Shown piece after piece: positions 52,918 to 64,000 of a stretch of 64,000 nucleotides of DNA. The translations under genes were made by a program, and so were the position numbers. This stretch comes from Chamaecyparis obtusa (taxonomy: Eukaryota; Streptophyta; Pinopsida; Cupressales; Cupressaceae). The notes under the pieces were generated by a model. That model was not told the origin of the DNA and made no database searches. It worked only from the letters and a program-made list of their open reading frames with translations. The DNA lies in assembly GCA_027943335.1 (NCBI GenBank), contig BSBK01006377.1:1190001-1254000 (forward strand), written 5' to 3'. Positions within the stretch are counted from its first letter, which is position 1. Every line of letters begins with the position of its first letter.

Positions 52918-54529
52918 AGGAGAATTAGATGGATGTATGTTGCAGCGGTTTAGCAAGATTCACGAACTGACCTGTGGACGGTGGACCGAGGAAAGAGTGT
53001 CGCTGTCCTCCCAAAACAAACGGTGTTAACTACGGCACAGTCTACACGCCTCGCCGTCTCCCTTAAACAAGGGGCCGCCTCTGGAGAAACCATTCAACCC
53101 AACTCAAACCCACGCCCTGAATTTTCATTTTTATAATGCTGATGGCCTACCCAATTGCCCTTCCCAGCGCTTTCTAATTAAACTACAACTTAACAGCTGA
53201 AGCTCCTTTCCTATTGGACACTTCGCTCACCGGATTCACCCTTCCCTGTGTTACATTTACATCTACGCATCTAACCGAAGAGGTCACATTAACAACTAAA
53301 AATCAATTTTAATCCCCGGTCATTCTTTCTACATCTGTCAAATTTGTAATGTAGTTACGGAGTGAAGTGGTAATGGGTGGAAGTCCTTTTGGTTAAGAAA
53401 TATTTAGAGTTTTTGTGTGAGAACCCATTGGAATTTAATATGATATCAAATATTGTTTTTTTCTATTTCTATTTTCACGCAGACATTAAGGACCCATAAG
53501 TAGAAACAAGTCGAAATTGTCACGACATTGAAAGGAAGAATTAAACATGACATCCACAAATACGTGAGCAAAGTAGTCAACAATTTCTTCATATATATGC
53601 AAAGATACCATGCACTTTAAGCGTCAATGTTTTGCATGCTTCAAAGCCAATGGCCATTGAAACTATAACATCTGATAAAATTTCGCTGCACTCTATATTT
53701 TATGTTTACCGATTACATTGCTTGAAGTTCCAATCGTAGCATGCTAGCTAGGAGAGAGCATATTTGAGAGGCATTCTTTTCAAGTGTTCTATTTTTACAT
53801 GACGTTGTGAAAAATGTCTACAAATGCAATATGAACTACACCATCTGATCAAATTCATAATGCTTCATGTGTAAATGCCTCGACTTTGGTAAGAAGCCAA
53901 TTTGAAGAAGATATCAAATCCAAGTTACCTATTGACCACCATTTCCAATTAATTTATGAAGGTCCACAAAATCAATCCCCTAATGTGCATTTGAAAGATC
54001 TAATAAAATCAGCTTTTTCCCAAGTAGCACTATCAATACTGCAATGACTCCGTTTCTCCTCCATGCCTGTGATGGAATATATTGCTATTGCTTATGGGTA
54101 TGAAGGTTATTGTAATAGTGGCGAGGGTTGATTTCTCTAAAATCTCATATTGAAAAACTTGGACCTGCACAATAAGGATGAGAACTAACCATTTATGCAA
54201 GGTTTATTATAATTCATTTAGAGGTACAATGATGGAGAAATTCAAGTTTAGGACAAGAAAAGGAATCCAAAGAAGAAGAGAAAAACAAGGTTCTTCACCA
54301 ATGAAGGATGTGGGATAGATTGTAAGGAGGGTAGATGGACAATGAGGACCTATCCGTGACCAATGCAAGAAACGACATAGATGGTCCTAGATCTTTTAGT
54401 GAAATCAGAAAACTCTAAAAGCTTAGAGTGGTTATGGTGTTTTCTTATAAATTATTGATAAAACTCTCTATATAGACAGTTGTAGTTTTCCCCCATTTTC
54501 ACAAACACGATTTGATACTAATGATTTAT

Positions 54530-55672
54530 TTTGGGCGCCTTGTTGGGCAGTAACACTCTGATGAAGGAAATTCTATATTTGAGCTGAATGGAGGTTTTAG
54601 AGAGCTCTATATTTAATATGAAATTTTTTGTTCTATGTTTACTTATCTACGAAAAGGAGTATTATTTTTTAGTTACTTGTTTTGAATTGTTTAATGTTTC
54701 TTCAGGGAATAATATTGAAGTAGATTTCAACATTTGTGGCAAACCAAAGTTATTATAAATTGTGTTTTCTCCACTTGTTAGCACCCATGGTATAACTTGT
54801 CAATAAATTTATATCTCTATTCTAGTTTTATGCAATTGGACATAGATGCCACTTTGCAATAAGAGCTACTGGTGCGAGCCTTTCAATCTAAGAAGACACA
54901 ATGCGTTCACATGGCTCAATATGGCTCAATATGGCTTCTTTGAGAAAGAATACCAACTTCCCTGCACCCACATTTTTCTTATAGGAGTTCTCACGTGGGT
55001 CTACGAACTAGAATTTATTACGTTTAGTATTAGGGGTTGACGTCCAACATGATTTCCTTAGCTAAACAATTGGGTTGGAGACCAACAAGGAGATTTGCGG
55101 GTCCAAATTCTATTTATAGTCATAGGCTATGGTAGGTAGGATGCACTAGAATGACACATATTAAAATTGAGGATTTCATTTTTTTGGAGGATAGAAGGGT
55201 TGCCAATCTTTGAAAGGGTATTGAAGGGAAGATTGAGAGCTAGCTTAATTTTGGAAGAGTCACAAGATTAACCCTTTACGAGGAAGAGTTTTTTTATCAC
55301 CACAATTTGCAACTTTTTTAACAAAATCTTCTAGAGAGGAGAAAACCTAGAAGAAAAAATTGAGTTTAACATTGTACTGAAGTGATTCAGCATATGAAAA
55401 ACAAAGGCATGAAATCCCTTGCAGTGGCCTACAAGGGTAACATACCTCGTTAGCACTTTTTAAATTTTGGCATAGACCACAAAAAGGTCCTCCCTGTTAA
55501 AACCATTTTATAGGTGAAGGAACACTTTGATGAGGAAAAGTCTATATTTGATGTGATTGGTGGTTTTCTCTCTATAATTAATATAATTTTTAAATTCCAT
55601 GTTTTCTTTTCTATGAAAAGGAGTATTGTTTTTTAATTACACGATTACTTTGTTTACGAATGTTTAATGTAT
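54530..55672 (+). repeat. Diverged direct repeat pair (54,530-54,710 and 55,500-55,672)
   Basis: Shared order: cactctgatgaagga / cactttgatgagga, ctatatttga, ttctatg, gaaaaggagtatt and gtttaatgt. Offset is about 965 bp. Confidence 0.7.
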
Positions 55673-55675
55673 CGA

Positions 55676-56045
55676 AGAAAAATTGAATTGGATCAAACTT
55701 GTAGGTATAAGTTTGAATGTACAATGGGAACTCATAATTTTCTAGATGATAAAGGTCAAATGAGATGTGTTTACTTATATATTTGGTGGTCAAAGAGGAA
55801 GCTTCAGTAAGAGGAAGCACCAAATTAGATAAAATCATGCACTAGGACCAAGCACTTGGAACACCCATTCAAAATGGGTGTACAATGAATGGTAAAAGCA
55901 CGTAGGAAATATAATTTTCACCATTACAAAAATGTATACACAAAACTATACACGTAAGAGGGGAAGTATAAACTACAGTACTGAAATGGATAATAAAATT
56001 AAAGCTTCTTGGCTAGAAAATTGATATAGATATTTTAGATAGCTC
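55676..56045 (+). repeat. Diverged copy of a segment of the inverted arm
   Basis: Matches 48,820-49,200 (and inverted 42,530-42,910): ttggatcaaacttgtaggt, gatgataaaggtc, gagatgtgtttactt, aaaatcatgcac and ccattacaaaaatgtat, with many substitutions and an insertion of about 33 bp at 55,786. It shows the segment is an older dispersed repeat. Confidence 0.85.
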
Positions 56046-57962
56046 CTTTGCGACAAAAGTTCAAATATTAAGTTATAAAATTCAACTAAATAATTTTTAA
56101 AATCAACCGAAGACAAAATCTATAGAAAAATGCAGTAAACCTCTCTCAAATGGATCAAAAAAATAAGTTCAGGGAATTCAACTAAATAATCTTAAAATTA
56201 AAGAGGTGAAAGTTGCAGTCCAGAAAATAAGTATGGAATGACTAAATATCAAGATCGAAATATGTAAGACTAGGTCGCTTGACAACGACAATTAAGCGAC
56301 ATAAGGTATGCAATAAAAGATGTTTATAAATGTTCATTTACAAAAATATAAATGACTCTGAAGTTAAGAGGAGAAGCACTAAATAAAGAAGTGAGGTTAA
56401 AATCCATCCCGAAGATAGTATTGAAGGCATCAAGCACATCGATTTTTTTGTTTATCTTTTTATGATTTTGTGTTATACTTACAAGTAATTATGATTCAAA
56501 GGACACATGTTTATTATTCTCTTTAACCTCATCTAGGCATGCAAAATAGTCCATGTGCATTCTCTTACTTCAAAATTTGCATCTATTTTGTTTACGTACC
56601 TTGTTTGTATTGTGGATGATTTTTTTCCCTCATGATACCACCAGCAACACTCAACACATCTAAAATGGGTATGTCTAAGTCTAGTTGTTGATGTACATAC
56701 CAAAAATTGTCATGCCAACCATATCAAATACAAGCTCACAGATATAGAAATGGTAAAGCTACAAAAAATTGGGATCTACGATGATAGTTAATGATATGTT
56801 CATATTTTGATTCACTTGAGCGAGGCTATTTGTCATCTCTCTGACTGTTTCATAGACTTCAAAAGGAGAAACAAACAAATAATTTAAGGAACTATAGTTA
56901 ACAACATGCACATTATTAGTCGTATTCCTTGCATCAAGTGCATAGATGTTTATAATTACTGATTTATGGATATTTTTAATTTTTGCAAGCTCTCTACAAC
57001 TATATCTAATGTTGCATTAAAGTGGGTTATGTGGCAATGACTTGTGTATCTCATTGTTGGCATTCCAAATGATCTTCACATGGAGGAGAATTTGAAGGTT
57101 TTTGAGTTTGAGTAAAATTCTTCATTACTTCATTGTTATAAAACAAAACTCATCCATATTATGCAAGTAAAACTTAAGCCTTATTTTATTTTACATTTCT
57201 AGGACTGAGCTATTTCAAGCACATTTAGTAGATCCGGCCACATTTGTTTCAAATCTGGTAGGATTCAGAATTTTAGACTACTTGGACACTGGTTGGATTT
57301 GTCTGATCAAGCCTATGTTTTACTATTTCTATTAAAAATTCAAAGTATTTTTGTCCTCTAGACAAATAAAAAATTTCAAACATGATAATTATGCATTTCT
57401 CATTCCAAGAAAACTTTAATATCTTACCACGCAAGAAAAAGGTCTACCCTAAATCATGATCATTTGTACTTCCTAATAGTAAAATACATTCAAAAGGGAG
57501 AATATTAAAAGTCTTGAATTCAATTGCAAGCTATATCGCAAGCACAAGATAACATAGTACTAATTAAACATTTCTCATTTGTTCTGCAAAGTTACATTTT
57601 TTACAGTTAAAGTTTCAAATGCGTATTAGAACACTAACACATGTTTTTAACTTCAAAAAAAAAATGAAATTGCAATGTTATTGATACATTTCACATGTTT
57701 CTAAGGGGCATATGGGTAATAGGCATTACAATAAAAAATTAAATTATGATTTCAACAAAAAATGAAGGTGCATGAACTTTTTCCATGAAAGCTTTTCATT
57801 ATGTCCAGTAAATATGAATAAATATAAATAATGTCTATTTTTATTGATTCAACTCCGTAGTCCATTTAAGTCTTTAGACAACAAACTAATAGCATTTGTT
57901 CTAGTTTTTATCACAAGAATAAGAGCCAATTTGAATTAGCTACATTAATAATAATAATAAAC

Positions 57963-60900
57963 TTTTGAAAGAACGATTTAGCATCTACCAAGCTACTTTG
58001 TCCTTATTTTCATGCAAGCCAACAACAATGAGAAAATGTATATTTTTATTTTCATGCTATACATATCCAAGGAAAAACAAAGAGAAAATATAGAAAACGT
58101 GAGAACACCTGCACAAAACCCTCAAAAAGAAAATATAGAAACCATGAAGAATACGAGAACAAAACCCTCAAAGAGATCACTCTGAACATGTGACTTTCAC
58201 GACCTTAAAAGAGCGGCTGTAACAATCAAGGCTCACTTACAAAATAAATCACCCAAAACATACGAGTACGGTTAGTAGCCCACATATTTAAACTCACCTC
58301 AAACATAAATGGAGATTCTTTAAATTTTTAAATAAGCATCAAACATAGTTGAGGAATTCATTTTGCAAGAGAATAAATTCTATATAATATCAAGCTGAAG
58401 AATTAGGAGAAGATGAAAGCTCCACCACATAAGGGACAAAAAATCCCCAATCCACCCGGCTTACAATTTCAGGAAAAAAGATGTTCACCTGAGTATTTTC
58501 CATCGCATACAATAAATAATTCCACAAAACTGCTCTCTACAACTTTCCTCTAGACAAGAGTTTGAAAACAAAAAAGCACCATATGCAAATAATGAATGCA
58601 CTTACATTAGAAAGTCTCCTGCTCTTGTAAATTACAACTTCATCTGCCACATACTATGCCACCTTACAAATTATGCAAACAAGAGGATACACGCACTAGT
58701 TTCTTTTTATAAATGCAACACTTGCATTAGAATTTATTTGATCGGATTCATTACAAGATATGGAAATTTAGTTAATAGATAAACACGATAAATGTGTTAC
58801 AAAATTGGGTCGTAAAAACATGAAAGATTATTATCAGAAAGAATAAATTGATTCAATCACTCAGTAGAATGGAAGGAGGAAGTTTAGGGCCAATCAAGCC
58901 TAGAGCAAGTTTAAAACATTTCAATATCTAAACACCAATCATTTAACAACAACAATCCGCCACATAACAATAAGGCTATTTTATTTTTTGGTCAATAATC
59001 ATCTTGTACACAAAAAAATGGCATAACAGACAAACCCTGCAATTATTTTAACATCAACCAATTGATAACCTTTATGTTGTACAAGAACTTCAAAAAATGA
59101 CAAGCCAAATAGAAATTAAACCACCTTGTAATTTTGGAAACCCAAGTATGCTAGGGGAAGGAACACATCAAACTGATACACAACTCTAAAAATCGAGTTT
59201 TATAATCACATTTGAAGGAAACCCTAAATTAAAAAATTTCAAATTATAATAATTATTTGTCATGCAAGAATTACATTCAATTTCCATCAAACAATTAAGG
59301 GGGCTGTGATTTAGAATTGAGAACTCGTGAAATTACAAAGCTGTAATCCAAAGAAAAGTTAATAATTAGTGTCTGATCATACAAAAATATAAGTTGAAAA
59401 CGGTAACAACACGAAAAATTTGCACAAGCACCGAGTAGAATAAACAAAATTGATTGATTATACTTACAATGCTGCCATGTCTCTTTGTAGGCTTGAGTTA
59501 TGAATATTCCAACCAAATAAATTCCCAAATCTTTATTTAGATCTTGCGTCACACATGTAAGAGTTGGAGAAGATAAGCCCTTAATTATGCTCATAATTTA
59601 TACAACTTGCAGATCTTTAGCCAATATTGTGGAAAAAATCTAAATGTGGTACGATCCAGATTACAAAACCAGATTAAATTTTCCATTGAAAGGATGAATA
59701 TTGATGCAAAACATTATTAAGAAAATTAAAAAAGACTTTTCCAAAAATATCTTCTCAGCGGTAGAGGTCAATCAATAGATAGATGCACTCATCATTCTCA
59801 TGAATACGAATTTAAGACTATAGACACCATGACAATGGCGGTGGTGGAGAGAAAATTGATGAAATAAGATGCAAAGAATGATTGAGAAGGACAAACCAGT
59901 TGTTTCATTAATATACATTTAATGTGAAAAGACGTTGCAATGGATGATATCTGTGCTGAAAGCACTCACCAAAGATAGATTTAAATTTATTTTTCATAAA
60001 TTTTCCATTTTGAAAATTGTTTTTTCTCCTTATTATTTTTTGTTAGAGCCTTGATAGGAATTCAAATAAATAGCCTTTTTTTCAATTTTAAAAATATGCC
60101 AAAAATTAGAAACTGTACAATAGACTTTAGAGCTGGATAAATTCTAAAATTAAATTATTGGTCAAACTACTAGCATAATAAGACGCTCATGGATGTATTA
60201 GTACACTTGCCTATAACAGGAACTAATAATTCTGAGAGGATATTTATAAGGCCTTTCAAGCTTTGAAAGAGAAGAGAAGATGGAAGTCGTGGATTTCATT
60301 AAAGTTGATCATTCTTTCCCATAGTATCTATCTTGGATTTTTTATTAAAAAATAAAATAAAAGAAGAAGGACCACTCTAAATTAAATATTAAAAATTGTC
60401 ATAAAATTAAAATCATCAAAATCATATGGTTCAATTTTTCTACAACTTTGCAATGGACATTGCCAATTCTCTACTATTCTTGTACTATAATACACTTAGT
60501 TTTCACTTTACAAAAATTGTAAGTGAAGACTATCTTAATTTGGTTTGGATGACAATGTTAATTTTGACATTTTACACGATGACTTTTAGTATTCCGTGGT
60601 TTCGATACCACAAAATGATTCTAGTAATTGACTAATTTGTCTACTCAAAGAAAATTTTTTGATGTCAGAATAGCTTAGTGATTTCTTGTTTAGATAAAAA
60701 ATAAACAATTTGATATCAACAAAAGCACCTTCAACGATGGTTAATAGGTGATGGTTGCAGAAGTGATGATATTAGTACATTTACACATTCAATATTTTAT
60801 GTACAAACTGCTGATTGATACCATTGTTCTGGCAATTAGTAATGAAAAAAAATAATTTATGTTTTTTCTTAAAATAAATCAAATTCAATTTCTACCTCTT

Positions 60901-63900
60901 AAAAATAAAATAAATATAATTTATGCGCAATACCTTTGGACTTCTTTTTAATTTTATTTTATGGATTGTGATGAGGTTGTTTCCAGTGATGGTAGTATTT
61001 GTGGAGATTGTTCTATTTGGTGGAATCTTCTCCATAACAACAAACCCCTTTCTCAAATGCAAGGCTGCTCTACTAAAATATGGGCCTTTAAAGGGATTAA
61101 TCTATTCATTGGTATCATACAAGGGGAAGAACTAATTGCATGAGATATTCTAAGATCTAAATATGAAACTCCCTACACATAATGCAAGACCTATGATTTG
61201 ATAAGAGATGCCTATATCTCTCTTGGGCTACTTAGAAAGGTTACCTCCCCTCATGATTATGTCCTCTCTTTCAGTTGGCCAGATGGATCCAGGCTACATA
61301 ATTCCAAGGCAAAATACTTGTACACTTTACTTAATGATAACTCTGATATTCTTCACCACATATCTCGTCGTTGAGGGGAGGAGGTGATAATGAGTGGTTG
61401 GGTAAGCATGTTGAAGCTCTGTGGCAGATACCAGTTGAACCCAAAAAGAAATACTTTGTTTGGAGGTGACTGTTGCGGAAAATGCCTCTTAAACAACCCA
61501 ATGGTCAACTTAACAACTGTGAATTACGTAGAGTTCCAGAGACAACAAATCACTTGTTTTTTGAATGTAATTATGCCAAAGAAATATAGAACATGTTTGG
61601 GATTTCTATTAACAAAAATGCCAGTCATATTGAACTACTTGTTAGTAACATTTTGGGCCTTAGGAAAGCTTGCATTATCTTTTCATCTTGTCTTTCAATT
61701 GAAATTTTGTGGTACATTTAGAAAATTAGGAATTATTATGTGTTTAATGGTAAAGCTAGATCCCTTACCAAGTCTCAAAGGAGACTCCCTTTCTATTAAA
61801 TAGAATTGCAGGTAACTACAATGATTAAATTACACAGGAAAAAGTTTTTAGAGCTGCTAAAATGTGGTTAGATGATAGCAGAAGACAAAGTTATCAAGTG
61901 GTCAGATGGACAGTTGGGTTGGGTTTCCTGGATCCCTCGGGGATATGTTGATTAGATATTCTAGTTTATCTTTCGATATGATTGTTGTTGATCTTGTACA
62001 TTCCGCTCTGATAGGACTTTTTTTGCATTAGATATTGGGTGTATTTGTTGTAGATAGTATACTGAAATTGAAAGCATAGTGTAAGGTTTTGATGATACTT
62101 TAATGACTAGTTTACTGTATTTTTTTTATCAAGTTTGATTAGAATTTATCTAGGATTGTTAAAACTTATAGCATAAATCCTTTATCCAATTCGGTAGATT
62201 TTGACACTGCTAGATACTAAGTTAAAGATGTTTTTCATCCAAGGTTGATAATGCCCCTTTTGGTGTTGTTAATATTATGTAATCTCATGTTGCATCTTGA
62301 CTTTAAATTTAATACTGAATCTGGCTACGACCTTTTATCAAGCAAAAGAAAGAAAATCTCTTATATAAAAACATAAATGTTAAATTAATAAGTAGTTATA
62401 TTATAAATACTAAATTAAGGTTTTAGAGTTAGATAAAAAACATATATTAAGTATATTTTAAAATGGTAATATATGTTTACAATAAATATGTAATTTTATA
62501 TTTATAAAGTGGAAATATTATTATTTGTGCTAAATAAGATATTTTAATTTAATTCTCAATACTGTACATGAGCATATTGAGATGATTGAGATATGTGGAG
62601 ATCAGATCTATAAGTGGCCTGGAGTCGAATATGTATTTATGAAAGTGATATCTAAACTTGTAACTACAAACTAGATTATGAGAATGAATGTACTGATTGT
62701 GGGCCTATATACGTATGATCATACAAAGAATCTTCTTAAGATTTAGAATCATAAAAATAAAGTGACAATGTTTAGCAATAACTTCGAAACACTTTCCAAG
62801 AAAGCATATTTCTTTAATGGGAAACCATTGGGTTTGATTTAACAAGCTTTGATAAAAGAGAGTAAGACAACTCGAAATGAAGTATCCAATACTATCATAA
62901 ATGAATTTTATATGTCCAACTTGGACGAAAAAAGTATAAAACGGTGTAGTATAAACAAGATGCAAGAGCTAGGGTTTTAGAATTATGGATAAAGAGGTAA
63001 TGCATTCGAAACATATTAATACAATGTAACACTATAGTAAAGGTAGAATAAATCTTGAGAGGTGTGGAACTAATAATGAATGATTCTAGAGAATAGGGCG
63101 TCATAATGAATGCTACGTGATGGATAATATGTGATCCAGATAATGGATAAGGGGTGATGCAATTTTATATTTAACTTAGGGATGTAATTAAAACTCTCTT
63201 GAGTAGAAATTGAGACATAACAAATAGCTAGACAAAGTTGGTAATGACCCACAATTAAATATTTAGGGTCAATTTCAGAGGAAAATTAAATTGGATCAAA
63301 CTTGTAGGTGGAAATTTGAGCCTAGAATGGGAACTCACAGTTTGATGGATGATAAAGGTCCAAGGAGATGTGTTTACTTGTATTTTTGGATTAAATTAGA
63401 TAAAATCATGCACGAGGACCAAGTAGTTGGAGAACCCATGCAAAAGGGGTGTAAAATGAGTGGTAAAAGTGCAAGAAATATATTTTTTACCATTACAAAA
63501 ATGTATAGATGAAATTGTACACATAAAAAGGAAATAGAATTTATAGTTAAATTGGAATGGATAATAAAATACATTTTGCATACATAAGCGTTAAATAAAT
63601 ATTAAAATCTAGAAAATAAAAAAAAAAAGCTACTTATTTGGAAACTTGATATAGATATATTAGACGGTTTCTAATTAGTATGTAAGAAAAGGAAGAAAGT
63701 TTGGTCATATGCCTTAAAATCTATTAACTCATTTGTCATTGTGAGTCACTTTAGAAACCACAACGTGATCAATCACAGACCTATGGATATGTTCTATATA
63801 CAAATTTTGATGTGATCTGTATGTGTCCTCGATTCATTTCTTTCACTTGTCCAAAATGTATTTATCAATTCTTGCATTATAAATTGGTTTTTTGGTTGGC

Positions 63901-64000
63901 TATTTTAGAATGGAGCTAGGAACATCTTTGCTTTGGCATGACCTATAAGAACATGCATAGTAAACATTTTCAATAAACAATTGGTGTATGATGCTAGATC
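57963..64000 (+). repeat. Second, direct copy of spacer and right arm (runs off the window)
   Basis: Matches 43,498-49,536 with offset 14,465 up to an A-run near 44,916 and 14,464 afterwards. About a dozen substitutions and one indel are visible in the first 1.45 kb. I found none from about 44,945/59,409 to the window end. The copy holds the second LINE remnant and the first 1.3 kb of a further right arm. Confidence 0.97.
60961..61804 (+). pseudogene. LINE-type zf-RVT remnant, copy 2
   Basis: Identical by eye to 46,497-47,340, including both stops (61,467 and 61,587), because it lies inside the direct duplication. Confidence 0.8.

Larger units (their letters stand above)
48232..52962 (-). 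repeat. Right arm of the inverted segmental duplication
   Basis: Reverse complement of 38,770-43,498. It carries gene 2. The first part, up to at least 49,536, is repeated again in direct orientation at 62,696-64,000. Confidence 0.97.
52963..57962. other. Unique flank upstream of gene 2
   Basis: 52,963-53,330 is noticeably GC-richer than anything nearby and is the gene 2 distal promoter, absent from gene 1. The rest is AT-rich, with repeat fragments at 54,530-54,710, 55,500-55,672 and 55,676-56,045. ORFs at 54,846-55,040 and 55,611-55,838 have no recognisable domain. A (TAA)n run ends it at 57,950. Confidence 0.6.

Noticed and set aside
52963..53330. MYB AC elements (lignin-type promoter boxes) upstream of gene 2
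   Set aside because: cctaccc near 53,146 resembles one but lacks a full match; a single partial motif is not evidence.

Overview
The window is eukaryotic nuclear DNA from a seed plant with a large, repeat-laden genome. Spliceosomal GT-AG introns, plant-type Ty1/Copia and Helitron coding remains, a tRNA-iMet-primed small LTR element, 5S rRNA-derived repeats, long (TA)n tracts and one plant phenylpropanoid-type gene family all point there. The very low gene density, the age of most transposons and the style of the LINE zinc-binding remnants make me lean towards a gymnosperm, but the sequence does not prove it.

Layout. 1-5,656: the 5' part of a decayed Ty1/Copia element on the minus strand, with gag, protease, integrase, reverse transcriptase, part of RNase H, the primer-binding site and a complete 1.5-kb 5' LTR; it runs off the left edge. 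5,657-6,104: a compound TA/GT/AC microsatellite containing a near-perfect palindrome. 6,105-12,160: old intergenic DNA with two unrecognised ORFs and a (TA)~58 tract. 12,160-13,640: an array of at least four 5S rRNA-derived units. 14,048-16,701: a complete 2.65-kb non-autonomous LTR retrotransposon with TSD, PBS and PPT. 18,075-21,400: a large AT-rich foldback structure. 22,630-24,165 and 35,140-36,555: blocks of one tandem repeat family lying on both sides of a dead Helitron. That Helitron consists of an RPA1-like pseudogene at 24,685-26,431 and a Rep/PIF1-helicase pseudogene at 26,966-31,521. 33,042-33,428: a probable solo LTR. 36,556-38,164: a 1.6-kb insertion with an 8-bp TSD.

38,770-64,000 is a complex segmental duplication and is the part of the window with live genes. 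Two intact, six-exon cinnamoyl-CoA-reductase-like genes (314 codons each) face each other as inverted copies. Gene 1 is at 38,886-40,365 (+) and gene 2 at 51,378-52,846 (-), inside 4.73-kb inverted arms separated by a 4.73-kb spacer. Spacer, right arm and flank then begin to repeat in direct orientation at 57,963 with a period of about 14.46 kb. The second copy runs off the right edge, so a third gene copy is predicted just outside the window. Breakpoints of the inverted and direct duplications coincide at about 43,498.

Functionally the only genes that look usable are the two reductases. All transposon genes seen carry stops or frameshifts.
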